A stretch of 64,000 bases of DNA from Geodermatophilus dictyosporus (GTDB lineage: Bacteria; Actinomycetota; Actinomycetes; Mycobacteriales; Geodermatophilaceae). Shown piece after piece: positions 46,355 to 54,315 of this stretch; within the stretch, counting starts at the first letter, position 1, and every line of letters begins with the position of its first letter. The stretch is from positions 62,001 to 126,000 of the forward strand of contig NZ_FOWQ01000001.1 in NCBI RefSeq assembly GCF_900115505.1. Reading direction: 5' to 3'. Both the position numbers and the translations under genes were made by a program. The notes under the pieces were generated by a model. It had not been told where the DNA came from and did not search any database. It saw only the letters and a program-made list of their open reading frames with translations.

Positions 46355-47380
46355 TCAGGCCCGCTCGGACGCCGTCCGGGTGGCGCCGTGCCCGCGGTGG
46401 GAGTGCCCGCGGTGGGAGTGCTCGTCGTGGCGGTGGTCGTCGTAGTGGTCGTCGTCGTGGTGGTCGTCGTGCTCGTGGTGCTCCCCGCGGATGGCGGCCG
46501 CGGCCGCGGAGGAGACCCGGCCCAGTTCCGGGAGGACGCCGTCGCTCTGGTGCACGTGGCTGACCCACACCGGCTCGGGGTGGGTGTCCTCTCCGGCCCG
46601 GACGTCCTCGGCGGTCCGCAGCAGGGCCACCTTGTGGACGAGCAGGCCGAAGCCGACCTTGGCGATCACGTCGGCGGTGGAGTAGGCGACCTGCACCGTG
46701 GCCGCCCACGCCGGGGTCACGTCGGCGAACACGGGGATCGCGTAGACCAGCGGGTACACGCCGAAGCTGGACAGCAGAACGATGGTGGCGTTGCGCAGGC
46801 TGACCGCCGCCTCCGCGCCCATGTGCGGCAGCGAGGCGCGCACGGCACCGATCAGCGCGACGGCGAGGTAGACGAAGAACGCGGTGCTGACCAGGCCCCA
46901 GACGACCAGCGCCGTGCGGTCCCGTCCGTCGGCGACGACCTGCGCCCCGAAGTAGCCGGTGAGGATCATGAGGAAGGCCGCGGCCACCGTCGTGGCGCGC
47001 AGGTTGCGCGCCCGGCGGCCGGCCAGCGAGCAGACCGCGAGGAGCTCGACGGTGAGCAATGGGACGGTGACGGCCCAGTCGGGATAGCGCGTGGAGCCGG
47101 TGAAGCGCGCCTCGGCGTTGGGCTCGTACACGCCGTCGGTCAGCGTGAACCCGGTGTCCCACTTGACGAACAGCACGAGGTAGCTGACCGTCGCGACGGC
47201 CGCCAGGCACAGGCCGGCGTAGAGGGCCGGTCGGTAGCGCCGGCCGACCTCCTCCCTGCTGGCCCAGGTGTAGAGGAAGTAGGCGAACAGCGCGAACCCC
47301 GCCGCCATCAGCGCGAAGTGCACGAGGTCGTAGAGGCCCAGCGACATGGGCTGCAGCTCGGGCGTGGGGGTGTCGGCCAC
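46355..47380 (-). CDS. Type-I rhodopsin, proton-pump type, with His/Asp-rich C-tail
   Basis: 341 residues, seven helices up to about residue 255, then a long cytoplasmic tail. Helix C reads RYPDWAVTVPLLTVELL: Asp101 (acceptor), Thr105 and Glu112 (donor), the DTE set of outward proton pumps. Leu109 is at the position that tunes proteorhodopsin to green. Helix G has ADVIAKVGFG with retinal Lys241 and Asp237. The tail at about 299-333 holds 13 His and 11 Asp/Glu and ends in HSHRGH repeats. GTG 47380 with GGAGG nine bases upstream is preferred to ATG 47347. First gene of rhodopsin-blh-csp. Confidence 0.92.
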   Translation of the reverse strand: MADTPTPELQPMSLGLYDLVHFALMAAGFALFAYFLYTWASREEVGRRYRPALYAGLCLAAVATVSYLVLFVKWDTGFTLTDGVYEPNAEARFTGSTRYPDWAVTVPLLTVELLAVCSLAGRRARNLRATTVAAAFLMILTGYFGAQVVADGRDRTALVVWGLVSTAFFVYLAVALIGAVRASLPHMGAEAAVSLRNATIVLLSSFGVYPLVYAIPVFADVTPAWAATVQVAYSTADVIAKVGFGLLVHKVALLRTAEDVRAGEDTHPEPVWVSHVHQSDGVLPELGRVSSAAAAAIRGEHHEHDDHHDDDHYDDHRHDEHSHRGHSHRGHGATRTASERA

Positions 47381-47690
47381 GTGCAGGGACCTCCGGGGGT
47401 CGGCGAGCGGGCCTGAGCTCGACCCCGGCGGGTGCGCTACCCGCCCGGTCCCGCGCCAACCCGTCGGGCCGTCCGGCTCAGCCGATCCGTGCGGGGTCGG
47501 CGCGTCCCCCGGCGGTCTGCGGGTAGGAGACGTGGGCCCGAGCAGCGGGCGCCGCACGACCGGCAGGAGCCGCCGTGGAGATCCTGGTGTCCCCGTACCC
47601 CGGACCCGGGGGTGGCGCCCCGCCCGAGCAGGACCACGCGGTCGTCCGCGGCGGCGGGACCGTGGGCGGTGCCCAGGCGGCGGTCCCCCG
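47381..47690. other. Gene-free stretch upstream of the rhodopsin operon
   Basis: About 310 bases between the rhodopsin start (minus) and a small plus-strand gene. It must hold the promoters of both, but I find no clear -35/-10 pair, hairpin or repeat. No convincing ORF. Confidence 0.5.
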
Positions 47691-48053
47691 GTGAGTGCGC
47701 TCCTCCGGCAGCGGGCGGTGCGGTGCGCCGCCTCGGTGATGGGCGCGTCGGGGGTAGCGCTGCTGGCCCGGCCGCGGCAGGTCGTCGGGCTGGTGGCCCC
47801 GGACGAGGCCGAGCCGTGGCTCGCGGTCGTCCGGCTCCTCGGGGGTCGGCTGGTCGTCCAGCACGCGCTGGTGGCGCTCCGGCCCTCCCGGCGCCGGGTG
47901 GTCGGCGGGGTCGTCGTCGACGCGGTCCACGCGCTCAGCATGGTCCCGGCCGCCGCGCTGTGGCCCGGGCACCGGCGCCTGGCGACCGTGAGCGGGGCCG
48001 TGGGGGCGGTCTCCGCCGCCCTGGGCCTGGCCCTGGCCCCGCCCCGCCCCTGA
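47691..48053 (+). CDS. Small hydrophobic hypothetical protein
   Basis: 120 residues. Hydrophobic segments ASVMGASGVALLA, VVGGVVVDAVHALSMVPAAALW and LATVSGAVGAVSAALGLAL alternate with Arg-rich loops, suggesting two or three membrane passes. Not recognised. GTG 47691 follows a weak ribosome site. It diverges from the rhodopsin operon. Confidence 0.5.
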   Translation: MSALLRQRAVRCAASVMGASGVALLARPRQVVGLVAPDEAEPWLAVVRLLGGRLVVQHALVALRPSRRRVVGGVVVDAVHALSMVPAAALWPGHRRLATVSGAVGAVSAALGLALAPPRP

Positions 48054-48579
48054 CCTGCGTGCACCCGCCGGCGTCCGGCGATCGGGGTCCGCGGCGGCCG
48101 GGTAGCCGCACGGTGCTGCCACCGGGCCGGCACGGTCCCGGCCGGGCGGCGGTGGACGGGCGCGGTGCGCTGGCGCCCGCGGACCTCGCGGCGGAGCCGG
48201 GTGTGCGGCCGCAGCGCTGCACGCGCCGGCCGCCGACCGGATCGGGAGCCGTGGGCCGTGGACGCCACACGGGCCGACCGCTGGGTGCCCTCGGCGACGG
48301 TCCCGCACCGCCCCCACGGCAGCGGGCCCGTCCTCCGGCCGGGAGGGCGGGCCCGCTGGTCCGGGGTGGCCGGCGTCGGTGCCGGCGGGCGCCGTCGGGC
48401 TCGTCGACCTCGTCCCTCGCGCCGAACGCCGTTGCCGCCGGCAACAGATGGCGCGCTACCCGGTCGCGCCCCACGCAAACCGGGCGGCCACCCGTCCGCG
48501 GTTGGCCTCCTGGCGGGAGGGGCAGGGACGCCCGGGTGGGCACGCGCACCGGGCCGGGCGACGGCGGGGCGGTGCGGCC
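48054..48579. other. 526-base gene-free region with hairpin and short palindrome
   Basis: No convincing coding sequence on either strand. It contains a 16-base hairpin (48321-48357) and the palindrome GTTGCCG-C-CGGCAAC at 48431-48445, a possible operator for the dehydrogenase gene at 48580. Unusually long for this compact window; a lost gene or an unseen RNA is possible. Confidence 0.5.
48321..48357. terminator. Strong hairpin in the gene-free region
   Basis: 16-base arms (48321-48336, 48342-48357) with a single position that can form a G-U pair, loop of five. No T-run. About 270 bases beyond the small gene's stop, so it may end another transcript. Confidence 0.5.
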
Positions 48580-49668
48580 GTGACCCGCCCGGTCCGCACC
48601 ATCGGCGTCGTCGCGCCGGGCGAGCCGGCGCTGCTGGACGACACCGAGGCCGAGCCCGGTCCCGGCCAGGCGTGGGTGCGGACCGAGTACAGCGGCGTGA
48701 GCGCCGGCACCGAGGTGGCCCTGGTCCGCGGCACCGACCCGCACCACGCGCTGTCCTGGGACGCCGACCTGCGCTCGTTCACCCCGGACGGCCCCACCGC
48801 GGGCTACCCGGTGCGCCGCCTGGGTTACATGGAGGTCGGGCTGGTCACCGAGAGCCGCACCCCCCACCTCGCCGAGGGCACCCGGGTCGCGATGGCGTAC
48901 GGGCACCGCACCGGCCGCTGCGCCGACCCGGCCGCCACCCCGGTGCTGCCGGTGCCCGGCGACCTCGACCCGCTGCTCGGCGTCTACCTCGCGCAGATGG
49001 GGCCGATCTGCGTCAACGGCCTGCTGCACGCCACCGCCCAGTTCGCCGGGCCCGGCGGCGGCGTGGGCGACGGCGTCCGCGACCGCCACGTGCTGGTCAC
49101 CGGCGCCGGGGTCGTCGGGCTGCTGTCGGCGCTGCTCGCCGTCCGGCACGGGGCCGCCGACGTCGTCGTCGCCGAGTCCTCACCCGCGCGGCGCGCCGTC
49201 GCCGCGGCGCTCGGCCTGGACACCGTCGACGCCGGCGCGTGGTCCGAGGTCAAGCGGCGCTGGCGGCACGCTCCCGGCGACGCCGGCGCCGACCTGGTGC
49301 TGCAGTGCCGCGGACACGACACCGACCTGGCCACCGGGCTCAAGGCGCTGCGGCCGCAGGGCGTCGTCGTCGACCTGGGCTTCCACCAGACCGGCGCCGC
49401 GGCGGTCCGGCTCGGCGAGGAGTTCCACCACAACGGCCTGTCGGTCGTGTGCGCGCAGATCGGCCGGGTGCCGCGCGGCACGGCCGGCGAGTGGCCGCGC
49501 CGCGCGCTGGCCGACGTCACCCTCGACCTGCTCCGCGCGCGCGGCGACGACGTCCGCCGGCACCTGGTGACCGACGTCGTCGCCTTCGAGGACGGGCCGG
49601 CGCTGCTCGCCGACCTGGCCGCCCGCCGGCTGCCCGCCCCGCCGCTGCAGGCCGTGCTCCGGTTCTGA
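48580..49668 (+). CDS. MDR-superfamily dehydrogenase (BchC/Tdh-like)
   Basis: 362 residues. GroES-like N-terminus with YSGVSAGTEVALV, then the Rossmann fold HVLVTGAGVVGLLSALLAVRHG and a VVDLGFHQTGAA strand. The Cys that normally ligates catalytic zinc (GxCGTD) is replaced by SAGTE, as in BchC-like and other zinc-poor members, so a classical alcohol dehydrogenase role is doubtful. GTG 48580. Substrate unknown; it precedes glycosyltransferase genes and may act on a sugar or lipid. Confidence 0.75.
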   Translation: MTRPVRTIGVVAPGEPALLDDTEAEPGPGQAWVRTEYSGVSAGTEVALVRGTDPHHALSWDADLRSFTPDGPTAGYPVRRLGYMEVGLVTESRTPHLAEGTRVAMAYGHRTGRCADPAATPVLPVPGDLDPLLGVYLAQMGPICVNGLLHATAQFAGPGGGVGDGVRDRHVLVTGAGVVGLLSALLAVRHGAADVVVAESSPARRAVAAALGLDTVDAGAWSEVKRRWRHAPGDAGADLVLQCRGHDTDLATGLKALRPQGVVVDLGFHQTGAAAVRLGEEFHHNGLSVVCAQIGRVPRGTAGEWPRRALADVTLDLLRARGDDVRRHLVTDVVAFEDGPALLADLAARRLPAPPLQAVLRF

Positions 49669-49678
49669 CACAGGGCCC

Positions 49679-49711
49679 CTCCGGCGCGTCTCCGGCGCGT
49701 CTCCGGCGCGT
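49679..49711. repeat. Three tandem copies of an 11-base unit
   Basis: CTCCGGCGCGT repeated exactly three times just after the dehydrogenase stop. A second three-copy 11-base array of different sequence lies at 50341-50373, so the HLP-repeat gene is flanked by two such arrays. Confidence 0.8.
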
Positions 49712-49815
49712 CGTCGGTGTAGCGCGCACCTCCGGCTTGTCCGGTTCCGGTTCCGGGTGGACCCTGTCGCCATCCGCCGCGGGTCCCGCGGCGCGGCGCT
49801 CATGGGGAGGGCGTC

Positions 49816-50322
49816 ATGTGGTGGTGGGCGGTGGTCGCCGTCGTCGGGTTCGCCGCCTCGACGGCGCTGGTGATCGTGCTGGCCCGCAGCGACACGGCCC
49901 GCTGGGAGCGGGACCACCGCGCGGTGCCGACGACGGTGCGGCAGCGGGAGGAGGCCAACCGCCGGCTGCGCGCCGCCGCGCTGCTGGCCCGCCGGCCACC
50001 CCCGTCCGGCCGGCTCGCCCAGCTGCACCTGCCGAGCCTGCACCTGCCCCACCCGCACGTGCCGCAGGTGCGCCTGCCGCGCCCGCACGTGCACCTGCCG
50101 CACCTGCACCTGCCGCACGTCCACCTGCCCGCGAGCGTGGTGGCGCGACTGCCGCACGTGCACCGGCGATCCGTTCCCTCCGAGCCCGTTCCCCCCGAGC
50201 CCGGTCCCGAGGCGCCGGAGGCCGGTCCCGAGGTGCCGGAGCCCGGTCCCGAGGCGCCGGAGGCCGGGACCCCGGCCGGGGTGCAGGAGCCCGACGAGCA
50301 CCCGACCCGCACGCGGTCCTGA
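49816..50322 (+). CDS. Membrane-anchored His-Leu-Pro repeat protein
   Basis: 168 residues, not recognised. One N-terminal membrane helix (WWWAVVAVVGFAASTALVIVL), a charged helix (residues 28-58), then about 45 residues of LHLP/HVHLP-type repeats rich in His and Pro (for example LHLPSLHLPHPHVPQV). The last third is EPGPEAPEAGPEVPEPG repeats. The repeat part is probably extended and could bind metal or a surface. GGGAGGG lies before the ATG. Flanked by tandem DNA repeats. Confidence 0.65.
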   Translation: MWWWAVVAVVGFAASTALVIVLARSDTARWERDHRAVPTTVRQREEANRRLRAAALLARRPPPSGRLAQLHLPSLHLPHPHVPQVRLPRPHVHLPHLHLPHVHLPASVVARLPHVHRRSVPSEPVPPEPGPEAPEAGPEVPEPGPEAPEAGTPAGVQEPDEHPTRTRS

Positions 50323-50340
50323 CGCCCGCGCGGCGTCCCG

Positions 50341-50373
50341 CCGCCCTCAGGCCGCCCTCAGGCCGCCCTCAGG
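50341..50373. repeat. Three tandem copies of an 11-base unit overlapping a stop codon
   Basis: CCGCCCTCAGG three times. Each unit contains TCA, a minus-strand stop, and the stop of the minus-strand gene (50369-50371) is inside the third unit. Changing the copy number would still leave a stop. Confidence 0.8.
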
Positions 50374-51169
50374 CCGTGGACGCCAGCGGCCAGAGCGGCA
50401 GCTCCTCCGCGGCGTCGGGGCGGGCCCGTCCCGGCCGGCGTGCGGCGCGGCGGGCCGCGCGCCGGGCCGCCTCCTGCCGCTCGGCGGTGCGCCGGGCGTG
50501 CGCCGCGCGGGCGTCCGCGAGGCCGGGTGCGGTGACCCCGTCGGCGGTGAGCGAGCAGGCGGCCAGGCGGACCCAGCGCACCGCGTCGCCGGCGTCGCGC
50601 ACCCCGACGAGCAGGCCGCGGTCGTGGCGCCGCAGCGACAGGGCGGCACCGCGCACGCTCGCCTCGGTGGCCGCGGCGGCGTCGGCGTCGGGGCCGTAGA
50701 GCCAGGTGACCGACCGCGCGGCCCGGCGCGCCCGGTCGTCCCGCGCCCGCCACGCGGTGTCGGACAGCGGCGCGAGCCGGACCTCCAGCGCCGCGCCCAG
50801 CGCGTCGACGGCGACGTGCAGGCCGGGGTGCCCGCCGTCGTCGGGCACCGTGGCCACCCGCGGCCGGTGCCCCTGCGCGGTGAGCCACGACAGCAGGGCC
50901 GGCCGGTAGCGCAGGTGGTCGTAGGCGTGCCCGGCCGACGCGGCCCGCCGGAGGAGGGCGCAGGGCTCCTCGCCGGTGTGCCGGAACGTGGGCGGGGTGC
51001 CGTCGCCGACCACCAGCCGCCCGCCGCAGCCGCCGGCTGCCCGCGCGCACCAGAAGCCGCCGCGCGCCTGCGCGGCCAGCCGGCGCGCGCCGACGGCGTC
51101 CGCGGGCAGCTCGACCGCCGACGTGCCGTCCGGCCCGTCGGTGACCGCCCACCGCAGTGCGTCCGCCAC
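50369..51169 (-). CDS. Cys/His-cluster protein, possibly CoiA-like
   Basis: 266 residues. The N-terminal region has FWCARAAGGCGGRL, then TFRHTGEEPC and GHAYDHLRYRPALLSWL, a layout like the zinc finger and following helix of CoiA-type competence proteins. A nuclease-like core is not clear. The C-terminus is Arg/Ala-rich. CoiA identity is a guess from layout. Downstream of the glycosyltransferase genes on the same strand, 29 bases away. Confidence 0.5.
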   Translation of the reverse strand: MADALRWAVTDGPDGTSAVELPADAVGARRLAAQARGGFWCARAAGGCGGRLVVGDGTPPTFRHTGEEPCALLRRAASAGHAYDHLRYRPALLSWLTAQGHRPRVATVPDDGGHPGLHVAVDALGAALEVRLAPLSDTAWRARDDRARRAARSVTWLYGPDADAAAATEASVRGAALSLRRHDRGLLVGVRDAGDAVRWVRLAACSLTADGVTAPGLADARAAHARRTAERQEAARRAARRAARRPGRARPDAAEELPLWPLASTA

Positions 51170-51198
51170 GCGCTGACCGTAGGAGCGGGGTACGACAA

Positions 51199-52983
51199 CT
51201 AGCGGGTCACGGAGCGGAAGAGGTCGACGAGCCGGTCGGCGTGGGCGTCGAAGACGTGCCGCTCGCGGGCGGCCATCGCCGCGGCGTGCCCCGACCGGGT
51301 CGCCAGCTCCTCGTGCAGCGCCGCGGCCACGTCGTCGGCGGAGCGGTAGAACAACCCCGTCCCGTCCGCGCGCAGCACCCGCTCCACCGACACCAGCGAG
51401 CCCGGGTTGGCCTGCTGCAGCAGCGGCAGCCCGGCGGCCAGGAGCACCGGCAGCCGGGCGGGGGAGTTGAGGTCGTCCCAGCCGGCCCGCCGCAGGTCGC
51501 CGCCGTTGGTCGAGTCGAAGCGGTGCAGCCAGCCGGCGTCGTACCGCGACAGCTCGCGCACCCAGTCCTCCGGCCCGACGGCGCGGTGCACGTGCACGGA
51601 CCCCGGCGCGCGCGCCAGCGCGTCGTCCAGCCAGCCGGTCCACGAGCCCGTGGGCCCCGGCGCGCGCACCTGCCCGTAGAGGTGGGTGTGCACGCCGCGG
51701 CCGGCCAGCTCCAGCACCCAGTCGAGGTCCAGGCCCGAGGGCCGGCCGACGACGGCGGCGTGCGGCTGCCCGTCGGCGTCGGACAGCCGGGGCGAGCGCG
51801 GCGCGTCGAGCCAGTCGCGCTTGGGCAGGTCGCCGTCGAGCACGCCGAGCCGCGCGGGGTCGACCCGGCCCGACAGCGCGAGGGCGAACCAGTCGCGCTC
51901 CTCCTCGGTGGCCAGCAGCACGGCGTCCGCGCCGCACACCAGGTCGGCCAGCAGCGGCCACTCCCCGCGGACGACGCTGCGCTGCGGGGCCTCCTTGAAG
52001 TGCCAGACGAACGGCAGGTCGGGGAACGCCGACCGGACGGCGTGCGCGAACGGCACCGCCCGCCAGTTGAGCTGCGCCCACACCACGTCGGGGGCGAGCG
52101 CGGCCACCTCGTCGCGCCAGCGGTCGCGGTCGAGGTCGGGCACGTGCCCGAAGGGCAGCGGCCCGACGGTGGCGTCGCCGAGGGCCTGGTCGGTCCACAG
52201 CCCGGTGAGGGAGTGCCCGCGCTCGGCCAGCGCCAGCACCCGCTCCGGGTTGAACGCCAGCTCCCCGACGACGAGCACCCGCAGCCCGTCCGGCGACGGC
52301 GGGTACGCGCGCCCGCGGAACCGCGCGTAGCGGGCGACCTCGTCGGTCCGCGCGCCGTCGGTGGAGGCGAAGCGCAGCGGCCCGGCCACCCGGTAGCGGG
52401 TGCGGAAGACGTTCAGCCCGCCGTCGGAGGACTCGCGGATCGCCCGCGACCGCTGGCCGGGGTGCCGGGTCCAGGCGCAGGTGACCCGGCCGGTGCCGGT
52501 CGTCGCCCCGCGGGCGGCGACCCGGGCCCACATCAGCCGGTCGAGGTCGTCGGTCTCCAGCTCGGCCCGCTCCGTCCAGCGGTCGGCGGTGCGCCGGTGG
52601 GCCACCTGCACCAGCTGCGCGTAGGGGGTGTCGGCGGGCTCGGCGAGCTCGGCGCGGGCCAGCACCGCCCCGCCGTCCAGGGCGGCGAGCAGGGTGGCCA
52701 GGTGGGCGGGGAACCAGACGTCGTCGGCCGGCAGGTAGGCCACCACCGGCGCGGTCGTCTCCTCCAGCGCCCGGTTGAGCGCCGCGCCGAGCCCGCGGTT
52801 GTCGTCGGTGCGCACCAGCCGCAGCCGCGGGTCGGCGGGGGCGGCGACCGGCTCGCGCGACCCGTCGTCGACGACCACCGCCTCCCAGCCGGTCTCCTCC
52901 TGGGCGAGCAGCGACTCCAGCGCGCGCGGCAGGAAGGCCGCCTGGTCGTGCACCGGCACCAGGACGGCGACCCGAGCCGTCAC
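51199..52983 (-). CDS. Two-domain glycosyltransferase (GT2 fused to GT4-like)
   Basis: 594 residues. N-terminal GT2: VAVLVPVHDQAAFLPRALESLLAQ, VVVDDGS and AYLPADDVWFP (DxD-like) in the first 110 residues. From about 225 a second Rossmann half begins with LRVLVVGELAFNPERVLALAERGHSL, and a GT-B-like C-terminus contains ARLPVLLAAGLPLLQQANPGS. Such fusions occur in surface glycan clusters. It overlaps the preceding glycosyltransferase by GTGA. Confidence 0.78.
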   Translation of the reverse strand: MTARVAVLVPVHDQAAFLPRALESLLAQEETGWEAVVVDDGSREPVAAPADPRLRLVRTDDNRGLGAALNRALEETTAPVVAYLPADDVWFPAHLATLLAALDGGAVLARAELAEPADTPYAQLVQVAHRRTADRWTERAELETDDLDRLMWARVAARGATTGTGRVTCAWTRHPGQRSRAIRESSDGGLNVFRTRYRVAGPLRFASTDGARTDEVARYARFRGRAYPPSPDGLRVLVVGELAFNPERVLALAERGHSLTGLWTDQALGDATVGPLPFGHVPDLDRDRWRDEVAALAPDVVWAQLNWRAVPFAHAVRSAFPDLPFVWHFKEAPQRSVVRGEWPLLADLVCGADAVLLATEEERDWFALALSGRVDPARLGVLDGDLPKRDWLDAPRSPRLSDADGQPHAAVVGRPSGLDLDWVLELAGRGVHTHLYGQVRAPGPTGSWTGWLDDALARAPGSVHVHRAVGPEDWVRELSRYDAGWLHRFDSTNGGDLRRAGWDDLNSPARLPVLLAAGLPLLQQANPGSLVSVERVLRADGTGLFYRSADDVAAALHEELATRSGHAAAMAARERHVFDAHADRLVDLFRSVTR

Positions 52984-54233
52984 GCAGCCGCCTGCTCCAC
53001 CGCCGGGACGCCGAGCACCCGGTCGTAGACGTCGGCCACCCGTGCGGCCAGCGCCGGCCAGGAGTAGTGGACCGCCCGTGCCCGCGCCCCGGCGGCCAGC
53101 CGCGCGCGCAGCGCCGGGTCGCCGGCCACCTCGTCCAGCGCCGCGGCCAGCGCGTCGGCGTCGCCGGGGGGCACCAGCAGGCCGGTGTCACCGTGCCGCA
53201 CCACCTCGGGGATGCCGCCGACGCGGCTGGCGACCACCGGCAGGCCCGCGGCCATCGCCTCGGTGAGCACCGAGCCCATCTCCTCGTAGGCCGAGGGCAG
53301 CACGAGCACGTCGAGGGAGCCCAGCACCGCCGGCACCCGCGCGTGCTCGACGAAGCCGGCCAGGGTGATCCGGCCGGCCGCCGGGCTCGTGGCCGCCAGC
53401 CGGTGCACCAGCGCCCGGTCGGGACCGTCGCCGACGACGACCAGGGCGGCCTCCTCCCGCATCCGGCCGAACGCCTCGACCAGCGTGCCGGGGCTCTTCT
53501 GCGGCGCGAGCCGGCCGACGTAGCCGATCCGCGGCCGCGCCACCCCGGGGAAGACGTCGGCGGGGGAGCCGGCGAACAGCGCGGGGTCGAAGCCGGAGGG
53601 GATGGTCGAGACCCGGTCGGCCGGCACGCCGTCGTCCCGCACGGCCGCCGCGGTGCGGGTGGTGAGGACGACGACCGCGTCGGCCCGCCGCAGCGCGCCG
53701 CGCTCGACCCAGCCGCCCAGCGCCCGCAGCAGCCGCACCCGCGGGCCCCGGCCGGTGAGCGTGTGCCCGACGCTGCAGTGCAGCGTGACCACGAGCGGGC
53801 AGCGGTGCACCCGGGCGGCCAGCCGGCCCAGCAGCAGCGTCGCGAGGTCCTCGCCCTGGTGGGCGTGCACGACGTCGACCGGTGCCTGCCGCCCGGCGCG
53901 CAGCACCGCGGACAGCCCGGCGAGAGCCCACAGCTGGCGCAGCCGCGGCAGCGGCAGCCCGGTCCGGTGCACCCGGGCGGCGCGGCCGAGCGGCGTCGTC
54001 CCCCGGGGGCCGGCCAGCCGTGCGGTCACCACGGTCTGCCGCACGCCCTGGGAGTCGAGGCAGCGGGTGAGCGTGGCCGTGTGGTTCTGCATGCCGCCGA
54101 TGGGGTCGAACCGCGCCGCCCGGGAGTCGAGCTCCCCCGGGAGGGCTCCCGGGCCCGCGCGCCGCCGGGCCTCCGGCGGTTCGAACACGCTGCACAGGCG
54201 CAGCACGTGCAGGTCGGCGGCGGGGCGGGGCAC
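52980..54233 (-). CDS. GT4 glycosyltransferase
   Basis: 417 residues. GT-B fold with DPIGGMQNHTATLTRCL in the N-terminal domain, VVHAHQGEDLA, the donor-domain start RIGYVGRLAPQKSPGTLVEAF and the EX7E-type region SAYEEMGSVLTEAMAAGLPVVAS. GTG 54233 with GGAGG seven bases upstream is a better start than 54278. First gene of the minus-strand glycan operon; divergent from the plus-strand set. Confidence 0.88.
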   Translation of the reverse strand: MPRPAADLHVLRLCSVFEPPEARRRAGPGALPGELDSRAARFDPIGGMQNHTATLTRCLDSQGVRQTVVTARLAGPRGTTPLGRAARVHRTGLPLPRLRQLWALAGLSAVLRAGRQAPVDVVHAHQGEDLATLLLGRLAARVHRCPLVVTLHCSVGHTLTGRGPRVRLLRALGGWVERGALRRADAVVVLTTRTAAAVRDDGVPADRVSTIPSGFDPALFAGSPADVFPGVARPRIGYVGRLAPQKSPGTLVEAFGRMREEAALVVVGDGPDRALVHRLAATSPAAGRITLAGFVEHARVPAVLGSLDVLVLPSAYEEMGSVLTEAMAAGLPVVASRVGGIPEVVRHGDTGLLVPPGDADALAAALDEVAGDPALRARLAAGARARAVHYSWPALAARVADVYDRVLGVPAVEQAAA

Positions 54234-54315
54234 GCGGGGACCTCCGGCTTCTCGGGGGCAGGACTCGTAGTGCACCACGGGTTAGTCCACGACACAGCCC
54301 GGGAAGGGGTCGCTG

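Noticed and set aside
46355-47380. Rhodopsin as chloride or sodium pump
   Set aside because: Those carry TSA, NTQ or NDQ in helix C; here the residues are D, T and E.
49679-50373. 11-base tandem arrays as a CRISPR or VNTR defence element
   Set aside because: Units are contiguous without spacers, only three copies each, and the two arrays have different sequence; no cas genes.
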